A stretch of 64,000 nucleotides of DNA from Sophora flavescens (Eukaryota; Streptophyta; Magnoliopsida; Fabales; Fabaceae). Made by a program: the position numbers and the translations under genes. Below are positions 10,601-23,065 of this stretch, in pieces. The DNA lies in NCBI GenBank assembly GCA_030762895.1, contig CM061070.1, positions 50,018,831 through 50,082,830 on the forward strand, written 5' to 3'. How positions within the stretch are numbered: the stretch's first letter is position 1; each line of letters opens with the position of its first letter. The notes under the pieces were generated by a model that saw nothing but the letters and a program-made list of their open reading frames with translations, searched no databases and was not told where the DNA came from.

Positions 10601-12556
10601 CCAGATCCGACAAATGTATGATTAATTTCAAATCATAATAGTCAATAAAAGGCCCACTAAATTCACAATATCTATTTAAATTAGTAACTTATTTCAAATA
10701 AATGAATAAATCAATTATTTAGAGTAGATTTTGAAATTATTTTTGTTTATCATATGTCAAATCTTTGTGCATTTTTTATCTGGAAACAAAATAATACAAT
10801 TATTTTAATTATTATCTATATTTATTCAATTAAATTATTTGATCAATGATTATAAGATTAAATAATAATAAAAATATGAAAAAAAAAATGATTCAATATA
10901 ATATTTCATGACATTTTTCTGTTTAATGGTAAAAAAACACTAAATTCACTCTAAGAAAATACAACAACTTATATTTGATCAACTCTTATTGTTTTTTTTT
11001 TAAATAACTCAACTCTTATTGTTATGCTTTTGATTTTAAGAAATATATCCTGTCAAATTTTACGAAACTTATTCCTAAAACATCAATGCTACTTTAACTT
11101 AGTAAATTATTTTCAATACATGATTTAAATCAGTAAATTAGTAAGTTATTATTCTTTTCTTGACAAAAATTAGAAAATTATTATAAATATGATTTAATAT
11201 AAAATTTCATATTGCATTTTCTTACAAATGTTACTAAATCAAACCACATATTTATATTAATGAACTATTTCAAGTAATTGAGTTATCAACATAAAACATT
11301 TATCAATTTAAAATGATTGTTACGGATCTAATAGTGGTCAAAGGGTTTATTCTTAGATTGTTCCTAACACCTTATGATAACATGATTCCATTCACATTTC
11401 AACCGAGGCAATTCTCAATAGTTGTTTCTTTTGTAATGATTATAAATAAAAGTGAAAGACAATTGTTAAAACATGTGCGAATTTATATTTCGTAACCAAT
11501 ATTTTATATGAGCAGTTGTATGTCACAATACCAACAATTACCACACATGGTGGATTGAAGATATTAATATGTGATCATGAACGACAAAATTCAAACACTA
11601 CTACAAATGTGGTTTATAAAAGAAGTGTGTCATAATTTAATCTATGTGACTTACTCTAAAATTATGATATTTATTGGTTGTTTAAGTATTAATGATACTC
11701 TTATTAATTTCTATGGTATTCTTTTTTCAACGGTTGTATATCTCCTTATTCATTTTATTAAACAAATATATTCACAAACAAAATATAAAATAATATTTAT
11801 AATTATTCAAAATACTATAATAGCCCGTACATCGCACGGGTCATTCTCATTTTAATCATATTAAAATTACATATAAGATGGTTGATTTATTGTGTAAAAA
11901 AAATTATACTAATAAGTAATAACCTAAATTTTATAATCTAAAAATATTTTTAGATCACAAAATTTGAATAAATCAAGCTGGGTAGTTATTGATGCCTGCG
12001 TTCATGATCATGGGGATAATTAACACACCGGTTTGGTGTTTCGGCTAGGATTGATAGAGACAAAAGATCATAATATTACCTTATACTTTTAATGTACCAA
12101 AAATATAGATTTCAAGTAATAATTATATTTAAAAATATACATCCTCTTATAAATATTTCTATAATTTTTTATCCAATTAAAAAAATAAAAATTAAGACTA
12201 GTTAATATTTTACAAATATAATATATGATATATGTATATTTTAAATAAGTGGAAAAAATTGTAATTTTTTTTAGGATTTAATTGATATATATTTATAGTG
12301 TAAAGTTTTTTTTATACTAACAATCAATCAGAAATTGATATACAGATAAATGATTGATTATTATCTTAACAATCTTAAAAGTCATTAATTCCATGATTTC
12401 TAATTAGTTGTCAGTATAAAAATCAATACATACAAATTAAACTTTTTTTTAATTAAAAATATAACATTTCTCGCATAAAATTTATGTGTACTACATTCCT
12501 ACACCAAGTGCTTATAATTAGAGTGATGAGACGTGATTGAGACCTGCTTCACTACT
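10601..12556. other. AT-rich intergenic region
   Basis: Very AT-rich with no recognisable gene. One GC-rich hairpin (11824-11840, cccgtac-atc-gcacggg) stands out. Hairpins of this form occur near Helitron 3' ends, but the CTRR terminus expected on the minus strand is not clearly present, so no Helitron is claimed. Confidence 0.45.
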
Positions 12557-12564
12557 CCACATGC

Positions 12565-14236
12565 GTGAATTTTTTTTTTAAATAACCTTAATTTAAAAAA
12601 TAAATTCTAAATTACCCCATTTTTTTAACTATATATCAAAATACCACATTTTTGGATATGAGTGAGAAATCACTTTTTGGAATAGTTACTTCTTATCTAT
12701 TTATTTATTTTTATATATAAGAGAAGTCACCTTTTGGTTTTGCAACTTCTCTTCTTATTTTTGTTTTTTTATGTTAAAAATTTTTTAATCATAAAAATGT
12801 TTAATTACTTTTTTAGTTTAATTAATTAGGTTAGTTTAGTTAATTATTATATTAATTAGGACACTAAGAAGTTAATTTTACTACTAAAGAGTGTATTGAA
12901 TTTATGCTCTATGTTTTTTATAATAATGATCAATATGTTTAATTTTTAGTATTATGTTTTTAATTATATATTTTATTTATAAACCTCATAATTAACATAC
13001 TAATTAACAATACTAACCTAATTAATTAACTTAATTTAAAAAAAATAAAACTAACTAACTAACTAATTAATGTTTAATTTTTTTAATTAATGTTTTTTTA
13101 TTCATAATTATATCCTTTAGTCACAGGCACAGCTAGTCACAGGTTGTAGCTGGTCTCTCAGCCAAAATTGAACGAATAAATCAGTGTTGCAACGAGCTTG
13201 TTGTCATTATTCCATCCTAAAAGACATTGATCTAGGTATATGCGTTTGACTTTGGATAGCAATGATTCTGCTACGTTATCGTTGCAACATATATGTTAGT
13301 TTAAAATTCTTTTGTCTTAAAAAACACTTCATAAATACTTAAACCAAACATACACCAACTTATTGGTCATAATTAAACATTAATTAGTTAGTTTTAATTT
13401 TTTTAAATTAAGTTAATTAATTAGGTTAGTGTAGTTAATTAGTATGTTAATTATGAGGTTTAGAAATAAAATATATAATAAAATAAAAAAGGCGTCTTTC
13501 TCTCTGAAATTTGAATAACATCCACTACTTGAGGTATCCACTATTATTGTGGCCTGTAGTAAATGTGTCATATGCGGTAGGACATAGAAGAATGATCCTA
13601 CCATTATACATTGGTACAGTAATTGGCCATAAAGGAAGTTTGAGAGTTTGGTTATAAATACTTGACACAGCTTCACATAACACATACCTAAATCAAATTT
13701 CAAAGTGCCTTTTCCTACGATGACACTCTTGTGGAAAACTCACAATAAGATACAAGTGAGACCATTTTCATCATTTATTATTCTATCCACTCCAAGTATT
13801 CTCATATCTTGTTCTTACATATGCAAAGCATTTACTTTGAGCTTGGACAAGAAAACCCCTTAGCAAGAACACACTTAATTAATTTTTTTAATTAATGTTT
13901 TTTATTAATAATAATATTCTTCAGTAGTAAAATTAACCTCTTAATATCATAATCAACACAATAATTAAACAAACTCACCCAATTAATTAAACTAAAATAT
14001 TTAAACTAATATTTAATAACTCAAAAATATAACCAAAAAAAAGTAAAGATGAGAAGTTGCTATATGGAAAAGCGACTTCTCACTATTGAAAAAAAAAAAA
14101 CAATGGTGAGAACTCGTTGTTTAATATAGTGACTTCCCACCTAAAAATAAAAGTGGGGTATTTTGGTACATAATTGGGAAAGGGGGCAATCTGGAAAATA
14201 CTTTTAAAAAAAGGGTTATTCAAAAAAAAAAAATTC
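12565..14236. mobile_element. Non-autonomous TIR element (1.67 kb)
   Basis: The ends are inverted: the left begins gtgaatttttttttt then aataacc, and the right ends ggttattc, an A-run and ttc. The similarity continues inward for over 100 bp ('ccaaaataccac', 'gagaagt' blocks near 12640-12760 and 14050-14170). Both ends are flanked by ccacatgc (12557-12564 and 14237-14244), an 8-bp direct repeat consistent with a MULE- or hAT-type duplication. The interior has further nested inverted repeats of 'ttaattaggttagt' type (12825-13070 against 13380-13450). No transposase is encoded, so it would depend on another element. Confidence 0.55.
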
Positions 14237-14639
14237 CCACATGCACTCCTCAATAAGAGCATCTTTGGTAGGACTTTCTTCAGGGTTCATTAAAAATAAA
14301 ATATTGTTATAATATATCATATGTGATTTTGGATTCCTTAAATTTAAAATGAGTTCTTTATCTAAGAAATCTTTTAAAAAAATCCATAATATTTAAATAA
14401 TTTTTTTTTTTCATTTGATAATGAAGACGTGCTTCACTGCTCCACATGCACTCCAGAGTGAGACCTCTTTGTTGCACAAATGCTCGTGTTCTGTGCAATC
14501 TTTTTTTTTCTTTTAAACAATAAAATTTGTAATATTACTTTAAAGAAAATGTTAACGAGTATCGTAAGGGTACTCGTTAAGAAATCAAGAAAAGAAAGAT
14601 TATATAAGAAATCCAAGCTTACTCAAAAGTTGACCAAGA
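14237..14639. other. Intergenic, possible MITE half
   Basis: No gene. A sequence near 14425-14470 (gcttcactgctccacatgc) repeats the flank of the TIR element at 12546-12564. A small palindrome at 14550-14583 (ttaacgagtatcg...ggtactcgttaa) has a related inverted block at about 20575-20605, on the far side of the L1. The L1 may have landed in a MITE, but this is tentative. Confidence 0.35.
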
Positions 14640-14711
14640 TGGGAAAAAACGGCGCTCTGCTAGGGTTTGTTGTTGCATGAAAATCTAGGGTTTGCATGAT
14701 CATGGCTGCTC

Positions 14712-16277
14712 ATGGCTCCGTTTGCCCCTGCCCATGGCCCTTTTCTTCAACCTCTAGCCCCTTCACCCCTGCCTTCTTCCCCACCCCCTCCTTCTCTACC
14801 TGCACAAAAGAAATCCTTTGCTCAGGCACTCTCTAACTCCTTCGACATACCTATAAGTCAATTGCCCAAGCCGCGACTGATAGGAGACACAATCTCTATA
14901 AAAATTTCTGAAGAGGAATACAGGCTTGGATTAGAAAGTAGCAAAAACAGTTTACATGGTCGTTTGATCCTACAGAAAGGTAATCAGCCAATTAAGTTTC
15001 ATGACTTGAGAGACAAGCTATCGAAACTATGGAATCCAATTGGTCAATGGCGCATGATTCCTTTGGGTAAAGGATATTATGAATTCAATTTCGCATCCTT
15101 AGAAGATCTGCGTAGTGTTTGGACTGTTGGTTCTTGGAATTTACAACCAGGCATGCTTAGGCTTTATCAATGGAGTCCAGATTTTAATCCGAATCTTCAG
15201 AAACAAACTCATGTTCAATCTTGGGTTCGAATATATGATCTGCCTATGGAGTATTGGAGGCCGAAAATTCTTTTTGAAATTGCAAATGGTATAGGCACTC
15301 CAATTGCTCTAGATGAATCCACAAAAAATAAAGTCTTTGGCCACTATGCCAGAATTCTAGTTGATATCGATCTTTCTGGCCCAATCCCAAATGGTATCAG
15401 GGTGGAAAGGGATGCTCGTGCATTTTATGTTACTTTTGACTATGAAAAACTCCCCTCCTTTTGTTCATGTTGTCTTTCGATAGGGCATTCTGCTGGGGAA
15501 TGCAAGAGAAACAATAACAGTATTGAATCTCGAAAGGAGCAGCCTTTATATCAAAAAACAAGAACTGCATACGTTCCTAAACAGCCTATTGTCAAGAAAT
15601 CAGATGTTGCAGATATGATTATTTCTGATCATGCGATTGGTGGCAAGGAAGTTTCTGGTCATGATCCAGTTAATGGTGGAAAACATGCTCAAAACCATAT
15701 TACAGCTGTTACTACTGGATGTATTCCAGAAAAGGATAATGCAGTAGTGCAACAGATTACTAATGATGCAGTGAATCCTCAGGGATTTCAGGAGGATGGT
15801 GCTGAGAATTCTTCTGAATATGATGAATCAATACATCCGGATTCTCCCCAGGCAGCTAGAGTTTTAATTGATCCTGGATTTCGGACTCCAATAGCTGGTG
15901 CAGAAAACATTGGAATTGGAGTGCAATCCATTAGTCATGTCTCTGAATCAATGGGAGGCATCAAAAACAATATGCAGGTCAACTCAATCCCTCAGAGAAT
16001 TAATGCAATTGTCCCTTCTCAGGTGGATATCCTTCCTCATCAAGCTCAGCAGGATGTCAGGATTGTGTCCAAATTCTGGAGCAATGGTATTGAGGAGGAA
16101 GAGACTGATGTGGAAGAGGAATGTCTTGATGCTAATGTAGTTCATCCAGAGCAAGGTAATTTTGAAGTGTTCCTCTCAAAATCTCAAAATAAAAAACTGA
16201 GGAAAAAACAGACAGCTCTAGCAAAAGCTGGTAAGCCAAAAACCCGAAATAGGGCTGGACCTGTTAATTTTGCATGA
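14712..16277 (+). CDS. L1 ORF1: DUF4283 / zinc-knuckle nucleic-acid-binding protein
   Basis: An intact 521-residue ORF. Residues 1-35 are Pro/Ala-rich. About 50-190 form a DUF4283 domain (IGDTISIKISEEEY..., then SLEDLRSVWTVGSWNL). Residues about 190-270 carry PMEYWRPKILFEIANGIG and a CCHC-type knuckle, FCSCCLSIGHSAGEC. The rest is low-complexity and acidic, ending in a basic KNKKLRKKQ tail. By family, the protein binds LINE RNA to form the particle used in retrotransposition. Its stop codon overlaps the ORF2 start by one base (16275-16277 and 16277-16279). An upstream ATG at 14702 is in another frame, so 14712 is the likely start. Confidence 0.85.
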   Translation: MAPFAPAHGPFLQPLAPSPLPSSPPPPSLPAQKKSFAQALSNSFDIPISQLPKPRLIGDTISIKISEEEYRLGLESSKNSLHGRLILQKGNQPIKFHDLRDKLSKLWNPIGQWRMIPLGKGYYEFNFASLEDLRSVWTVGSWNLQPGMLRLYQWSPDFNPNLQKQTHVQSWVRIYDLPMEYWRPKILFEIANGIGTPIALDESTKNKVFGHYARILVDIDLSGPIPNGIRVERDARAFYVTFDYEKLPSFCSCCLSIGHSAGECKRNNNSIESRKEQPLYQKTRTAYVPKQPIVKKSDVADMIISDHAIGGKEVSGHDPVNGGKHAQNHITAVTTGCIPEKDNAVVQQITNDAVNPQGFQEDGAENSSEYDESIHPDSPQAARVLIDPGFRTPIAGAENIGIGVQSISHVSESMGGIKNNMQVNSIPQRINAIVPSQVDILPHQAQQDVRIVSKFWSNGIEEEETDVEEECLDANVVHPEQGNFEVFLSKSQNKKLRKKQTALAKAGKPKTRNRAGPVNFA

Positions 16278-19200
16278 TGAAGTTCCTATTCTGGAATGTT
16301 AGAGGAATTGGCAACCTAGATACAAGGTTAGTTTTGAAGAAATTTCTGGTTTCTAATAAGCCTGTGCTAATCTTCATTGCTGGGCCTTGGATTAGCATTG
16401 CTTAATTTCCTGACAAGTTTTGGACAAAACTCAATCTGAAAGTTTTTGCAGTTAATGGTAGGAATACTCTCTTGCCTAATCTTTGGTGCATCTGTCATGC
16501 ATCCTTGCAACCTACTGTTATTGCTTGCTCTAATCAGCAGGTCTCTTTCTCCTTAAAGATGGAATCTCAGGAAGTTTTCATTTCAGCTATCTATGCTAGC
16601 ACAAATTACCATAAAAAAAGAGAGTTGTGGGCTGAACTGTTGGCACTACAGCAAGTCAATGATGGCCCCTGGTGTTGCATTGGTGATTACAATGTGGTCC
16701 TTGGTGCTCATGAGCAAAGGGGTGGTTGCTTACCTTTGAGGATTGCTTCGGAGGAGTTTAAGCTATGGTCAGACAGTTGCCAGCTCTCTCATATTATGAC
16801 CCGTGGTGCTCAATTCACTTGGTCTAATGGCAGAAGAGGTAATGCTTTAACATAGAAAAGGCTTGATAGAGTGGTTTGCAATGACAAATGGTTGAGCTTC
16901 TGGTCTAGTGTTGCTTGCTGCACACTCCCTAGAAGCAAATCTGATCACTATCCCTTGTTTTTGTCATTGAAGAAAGAGGATAAGAACTTTAGTTCTTCTT
17001 TTAAATTCATGAAGATGTGGGCTTCAAATCCTGACTGCACTAGTATAATTGAAGAGGTTTGGAATTCTGAGGTAACAGGATGTCCTATGTTCATATTGTC
17101 TCAGAAATTAAAACTGTTGAAAGGGAGACTCAAAAGATGGAATAAAGATTCTTTTGGAAATGTGAACATCAAAGTTGATTCTGCTATGGCAAAGGTTGAC
17201 AACATTCAGCAAACAATCAGTTCTACAGGAATGACTGATATGTTGTTTGAGCAAGAAAAACAGGCCCAAACTGAACTGCAATATGCTTTGCACTATCAAG
17301 AAGAATTCTGGAAAGAAAAATCCAGAATTGATTGGCATATTCAAGGTGATAGGAACACTGAATTCTTTCATAGGATTACCAAGATAAGGAATGTCTCAAA
17401 GTAAATCTCCATGCTCAGAAAAGATGATCAAGTTCTATTTGCTGCAAAGGATATAGAGGATCACATATTGAATTATTACACTGAGCTGTTCAGTTCTGAA
17501 AATCAATGCAGAGACAATAAATTAGTTGACGGAATTGTAACTCAGATGGTCTCTAGAGAGGACAATCTAATGTTAACCAACCTGCCCTCCCTTGAAGAGG
17601 TGAAAAATGTTGTGTTTTCCTTGAATGGCAGTGGTGCTCCAAGGCCTGATGGGTTTGGGGGTTTCTTCTTTCAAAATTATTGGGAAATTGTTCAACATGA
17701 TGTTTGTAAAGCTGTCATTCAGTTTTTTGAGCAGGGTTGGTTGCTGCCCAACCTAAACTCAAACCTGGTGGTACTAATCCCAAAAACTCAAGGTGCTGAT
17801 AGAGTGGAGGACTTTAGGCCTATTGCCTTGGATAACTTCCAGTTCAAAATCATCACTAAAGTCATAGCAGACAGGCTGGCTAAGGTAGCACCAAAGATTA
17901 TCTCTGAAAATCAAAAAGGATTCATCCAAGGTAGGTATATTACTGACTGTCTCTGCACTGCTTCAGAATGTGTAAATATGCTGGACAAAAGGGCTTTTGG
18001 TGGCAATATAGCCTTGAAGATTGATGTAAAGAAGGCTTTTGACACCATGGATTGGACATTCCTTTTGAAGGTTCTCCACTCTTTTGGTTTTGATGACAAG
18101 TTCTGTCAGTGGATAGAGACCATTCTAAAATCAGCCAAGCTCTCTATTGGTGTCAATGGCAAGTCAGTTGGATTTTTATCTTATAAGAGGGGAGTTAGGC
18201 AGGGTGATCCCTTGTCCCCTCTTCTATTCTGTATTGCAGAAGATGTATTGAGCAGGGCTATTTGCAAGTTAGTCCAAGAAGGAAAGCTCAACACAATGAC
18301 TGGCCCTAGAGGATTCAGACCTCCTAATCATATCTTGTATGCTGATGATATTCTCATCTTCTGCAGAGCCTCCACACATAATTTGTCCAATCTAATGTCT
18401 CTCTTTAAGGAGTATGGGGAGGCTTCTGGCCAAATGGTTAACCTTCAAAAGTCCAAGTTTTATGCAGGTAACATTTCGGCCAACAGAATGTCTTCCATTG
18501 CTAATGCCTTAGGATTCACTGCTGGTAGGTTTCCTTTCACATATCTTGGGTTGCCTATGTTTAAAGGTAAGCCAAGGAAATCCTACTTGCAGTCTATAGC
18601 AGATAGGATCAAATCAAAATTAGCCACATGGAAAGGTTGTATGTTGTCAATCATGGGAAGAGTTCAACTTGTCAAATATGTGGTTATTGGTATGATGATG
18701 TATAGCTTCCAGGTTTACTCATGGCCTTTAAGCTTGTTGAAATCTATTGATAGCTGGCTGAGAAACTTTATCTGGTCTGGTAATACAGATATCAAGAAAA
18801 CTGTGACAGTTGCTTGGCACAAATTGTGCAAACCTGAGGCTGAGGGAGGTTTTGGAGTTAGATATTTAAGAGCTGTTGACAATGCTTCTATGTTTAAATT
18901 GTGATGGGACTTCATCTCTTCCTCTGAGCAGTGGGCTTGTCTTCTGCGAGCAAGAGTTATGAGGAAAAACTCAGTTGTACAATATTCTATCTCCTCTTCA
19001 ATCTGGACAGGAATCAAACCTCACCTGAATTCAGTTCTTGAAAACTCTTCATGGTTGCTTGGAGATGGTTCTGTCATAAACTTTTGGAATGATGTATGGT
19101 TATCTAAGCCCTTGAACTCCTTGCTATCTTTACCAGCACACTTACACTCCTCCTTAAATGCAAAGGTCAAGGACTTCCTGCACAATAACTCTTGGTTCAT

Positions 19201-20342
19201 ACCAAGTATTATACTACAACACTGCCCAGCTATTGCTGAAGAGCTCAAGCACATCAGTATCCCTTCCTTCCCTAGTAAGGATACTCGTGTGTGGTGCAGA
19301 AATGAATCGGGCTCTCTAACTCTGAAGGATGCTTTTCAGTTCCTCAACAGCAATGGACAAGCTATTTCTTGGGCCAAATTCCTTTGGAATAAATGTGTTC
19401 CTCCTTCCAACTCCTTCCTGGTTTGGAGGATCCTTCATAACCGTATGTGGTTGTAGATATGAAACAACTGCTCATCTTTTCTTTCAATGCGCCTTTGCTA
19501 AGGATTTATGGTCCTGGCTGAGCAACACAGTTAGCATGACAATTGATACTACCTCAATGCTTACTGTTTTATCAATCTGTGAGCAGCAATGGAGCTCTCA
19601 AGTTAAGGATCTTCTGATTGCTGCCATAACCAACATCATCTGGGCAATTTGGCACTGCAGGAATAAATCCAGATTTGAAGACAGGCTTATTCCCTTGCAA
19701 GTTGCCAAAAGCCTGATCCTTGCTAATGTTAGCCTTGCGGGTAACCTGAGTAAAGGCAAACTTCATCATCTTTACAGGAGTTTATGTTATTAAAGGCGTT
19801 TAGAGTCAGCTGCCATCCCAACCGAGCTCCCCAAATCATAGAAGTTATATGGCATCCTCCTCCCTGTTACTGGGTCAAGTGCAACACTGATGGGGCAGCT
19901 AGAGGTGCTCCGGGTCCTTCTGCTTGTGGTGGCATTTTTCGTGATCATAGTGCTGCCACTCTTGGTTGCTTTGCAGTCAACCTTGGTGACTACTGCTTTT
20001 TATGCTAAGCTAATGGGTGCAATCTTGGCAATTGAAATTGCTCATAAGAAAGGGTGGTCGTTATGGCTGGAATGTGACTCAAAGCTTGTCCTCTCTGCAA
20101 TCTCCTCTCCCTCAATGGTTCCTTGGAAACTTAGGAATAGATGGAATAATTGCATGACCATTATAAAGGATATGCGTTTTGGCTACTCTCATATTTTTCG
20201 TGAGGGCAATATCTGTGCAGATAAAATTGCCAATCATGGACTGTTTATTCATGGATTCTTTTGGTGGGATTTAATCCCTAGTTTCATTAGGGATGATTTT
20301 CATAATAATAGGGTAGGACTCCCTAATTTTCGCTTTAGGTGA
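16277..20342 (+). pseudogene. L1 ORF2: endonuclease-RT-RNase H (broken)
   Basis: The ORF starts ATGAAGTTC and reads MKFLFWNVRGIGN, the first endonuclease motif; GDYN and SDHYPL motifs follow (to about 16960). Reverse transcriptase spans about 17600-18500, with PDGFGGFFFQ, RPIALDN, GFIQGRYI, DVKKAFDT, GVRQGDPLSPLLF and the YADD box near 18340. A zinc-binding (zf-RVT) region lies near 19290-19445 and RNase H at about 19870-20340 (NTDGAA, ECDSK, ADKIANHG). In-frame stops occur at 16403, 16853, 17402 and 18902. Near 19445 the frame changes and roughly 30-40 residues of the zf-RVT/linker region seem deleted. A further frameshift falls in RNase H near 20000. Confidence 0.9.
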
Positions 20343-20665
20343 CTTCATGGGTTAGGTTGATGTCCCCCATGCTCTTGTATTGTTTTGTTTTCTTCTTTTT
20401 CAATAAATTGGGGTGTGTTGCATATGATGGATAGTGGCTAAGGTGCCAACCTAGTTGGGATGTTAGTTTCTATTGTGATGCCTTTGCACGCCTCCTTATT
20501 TAAAAAAAAAACATTTGAAAATGTGAAATGCTTGATTTTTCAATGAAAACTTGCTTTTCTTAACTCCTTAAATAATATCCTAAGGACACTCGTTAGCATA
20601 ATCCTTAATTTAATTAGAATGATGTGAGTATATGTATATTTAATGTTACTGAATATTAACCTTGG

Positions 20666-20676
20666 CATATACATAC

Positions 20677-20749
<73 letters not shown>
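20666..20749. repeat. Compound microsatellite (ACAT)n(AT)n(GT)n
   Basis: Five or so acat units pass into about 24 AT units and then five GT units. The ORF reading IYIYIY across it is an artefact of the repeat. Confidence 0.95.
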
Positions 20750-20952
20750 ATATGAGACAAGGATAGAATTGTCAAGTTAAAACCCACAAGCTTATACCAG
20801 AGGGATAAAAAAGTTTGTTCACTCTCAATTAACTTGCCATTAATCCCATCCAATAATTTGAAGGACCACCACTCAGCAAAGCATCTTTCGAAACTTTAGG
20901 CATGTTGTCAATGACATAATTCCTTGCGTGCTTAACACAAAACCATAGTGCT

Positions 20953-21040
20953 ATAAAAATGGACCAATTATAGTACTGTTACACGGCCTACATGAGGAAC
21001 ATATAGTGCAATATGGCCAGGCTAAGCTAAGCTAAGATGG
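20953..21040. repeat. Dispersed repeat, copy 1
   Basis: The blocks aatggaccaa.tat, 'cacatgaggaacatatagtg' (ctacatgagg here) and 'aagctaagctaagatgg' recur in the same order at 27792-28000, where a stretch of about 110 bp intervenes. Confidence 0.7.
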
Positions 21041-21354
21041 TAAGATAGCCTAGAGACCGATCGGGAACCACCACAAACTTTGGTGCAAACTGAAATGATT
21101 GGAAATATATGGCATTAACACAAAATTTGTCCACCATTGATTAGTAACACAATCTCTGACTTTTTATAAGTGTAACAATAAAACTACTTTGAATAATAAT
21201 GTTTGATAGGAATTTTGTGTCGTACCTATCAGACGAACAATGTAATGAATCATTATTTTTTCACTTTTAATGGGATTTCTAATATGATTTCTGTCAATTC
21301 CATTCTTTCATTTGTTCAAACAAACACTACAACAGATTAGACTTTTAATAACAC

Positions 21355-21700
21355 ACCTTTTATAGCATTTCCGTGCGGAAATGCTATTAAAAGTGATGGG
21401 GGGACTTTTAATAACGGTTCCTTAAAGAAACGCTATCTTAGGTATCACCTAAGATAGCGTTTCCTCGAGGAACCGCTATTAAAAGTCATGCTGCAGGAAA
21501 AGATAACGCTTCCATTAGGAAGCGCTATCTTAACTAACAACCTAAGATAGTGGTTCCTCACGGAAACGCTATCTTTTCTAATTTGCAATAAATAAATAAA
21601 ATAAAATCAACTTTTAATAGCATTTGTAAAATGAAATGCTATTAAAAGGTAACCTTTAGATAGCGTTTAAAATTAGAAACACTATCTTAGGTGATTACCT
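21355..21700. repeat. CACTA left subterminal repeats and hairpins
   Basis: Successive near-perfect palindromes: 'tagcatttccg-tgcggaaatgcta' (about 21362-21388), then a longer one at about 21412-21485 whose arms contain aacggttcct and 'gaaacgctatcttaggt'. Further copies of the gatagcg/cgctatc core follow to about 21690. Confidence 0.85.
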
Positions 21701-23065
21701 TTGCTGATTTTAGAACTACCGGCGCACGCGTATGCTTTCATCCTTCGATTCTCAGTTTCTGCGTACCCTAACATCCTCAGTTCATCACTGACCTCAGTTC
21801 AAGTCTAGGGTTGTCATTGCAAATTCATCCTTTCATTGCATCGAGAGAGCTCGTCCCCTCTCATTGCATCCACTCATTTCTTTCTATAAACTATTTCTCA
21901 CTCTGTTTTCTCTATCCTTCATGACCCTCTCATGCCTTCTCCCTCTCACTCTTGCTCAAGCCTCAGACTCTCACTCTATGTCTCAGCTTCAAATGCTCCC
22001 TCCCTCCCTTCTTATGTTTTTGACTTTGTAAAATTGGTAGCTAACTTCCATGCCATACGCACAAGTCATTTGCTCGTTGTCTCCACCATTCGTGCATTGT
22101 CTTCGCCATTCTTTGAGTCGTCCGTGTACGTTGTCCTCCGTCGTTTGGCCGCCATCGTCAGGTTTGCCCTTTGTAAGTTCCTTTCGCTGCCCTCTGTATT
22201 CAGTTACTCATTGATGTTACTGTTTCTCATTCAGTTACAAGGTTTCATATATACATGGGGTTTTCTTTGTGTGTGGTTAGAGATGGGTTTTTTTTTTGAG
22301 ATAGAGACAGAGATTTGATTGGTGCTGATTTGATAGTTATTTTAAATACTTAACTAAAGAATGTGAGTTTGTTTCATGTCAGTTCTCTGAACTGTTTTGC
22401 AGTTGATTGATTATAAGTAAATTATTGGTCATTCTCCACTCCATTTTATGCGTATTATGACAATATTAGTGTGAGTGGGTACCAAAATATACTCTGAAAT
22501 AGATGTATTGTATGATGTAAGAAGGGTATCAGATGAGTGTGAACATTCAATTATAGGGACCATTATTAAAATTTATGTGTATCAGCATTCAATTTTCCCT
22601 TGACACAAGGCTGTTATCCTCTTCTCTATTCTAAGTTATTCCTTTAACTTGATCTTAATTTGTTCGATACAATGCCTGAATGCCTGAATTCTTTGTGGTG
22701 TAGTTGTCAAATGGGTTTGATTATTATCTAAATTTTTGATTGATTTTGAGTTAGGATGTCTGTCTTTTAAACATAAGGTTTTTTTTTTAATTTATTTAAA
22801 GCAAGGTCTGTAAGCAATCAATGAAATTTGAAGTACCTAAGTTGCCTATGTTCAATGTAAGTGAATAAAGGCCGAGCTGATGTTGTCAAAACTGTTCTTT
22901 ATTTGGCATTGAAACTATGCTACGAATCATAGGAAGGGGCATGGCTTAGTTTTCTTATGTTATTGACATTGAGGATGAATTGGTATGTATATATATAATT
23001 AACTGCATGTGTGGTAAATATGACTTTTAAAATGTTTGGTTAATATATATTATCTCAATATACAG
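21700..23065. other. CACTA 5' internal region
   Basis: This lies between the left subterminal repeats and the first recognisable exon. It has a CT-rich leader-like stretch at 21720-21960 and a 128-codon ORF at 21932-22318 that I do not recognise. It probably contains the promoter and untranslated first exons of the element's gene, with introns. Confidence 0.4.

Larger units (their letters stand above)
14640..20511 (+). mobile_element. L1-type LINE, plus strand
   Basis: This is a plant L1-clade LINE with ORF1 (DUF4283 and zinc knuckle), ORF2 (endonuclease, reverse transcriptase, zinc-binding region, RNase H), a short 3' UTR and a poly(A) tail at 20502-20511. Its length of about 5.9 kb is near full length. 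The 5' boundary is uncertain because no target-site duplication could be matched. ORF1 is intact while ORF2 has four in-frame stops, a frameshift and a deletion. The C-terminal RNase H domain is a known feature of many plant L1 elements. Confidence 0.9.
20512..21324. other. Intergenic with microsatellite and duplicated block
   Basis: No gene. It contains the (ACAT)n-(AT)n-(GT)n microsatellite and, at about 20953-21040, a block repeated on the other side of the CACTA element near 27792-28000. Confidence 0.5.

Noticed and set aside
11824..11840. GC hairpin as a Helitron 3' end
   Set aside because: No convincing CTRR terminus at the expected distance and no TC start found.
20656..20853. ORF reading through the AT microsatellite
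   Set aside because: The alternating Ile-Tyr protein is an artefact of the repeat; the same applies at 38901-39092.
21932..22318. 128-codon ORF inside the CACTA element as a separate gene
   Set aside because: No recognisable domain; it lies in the leader region of the element's gene.
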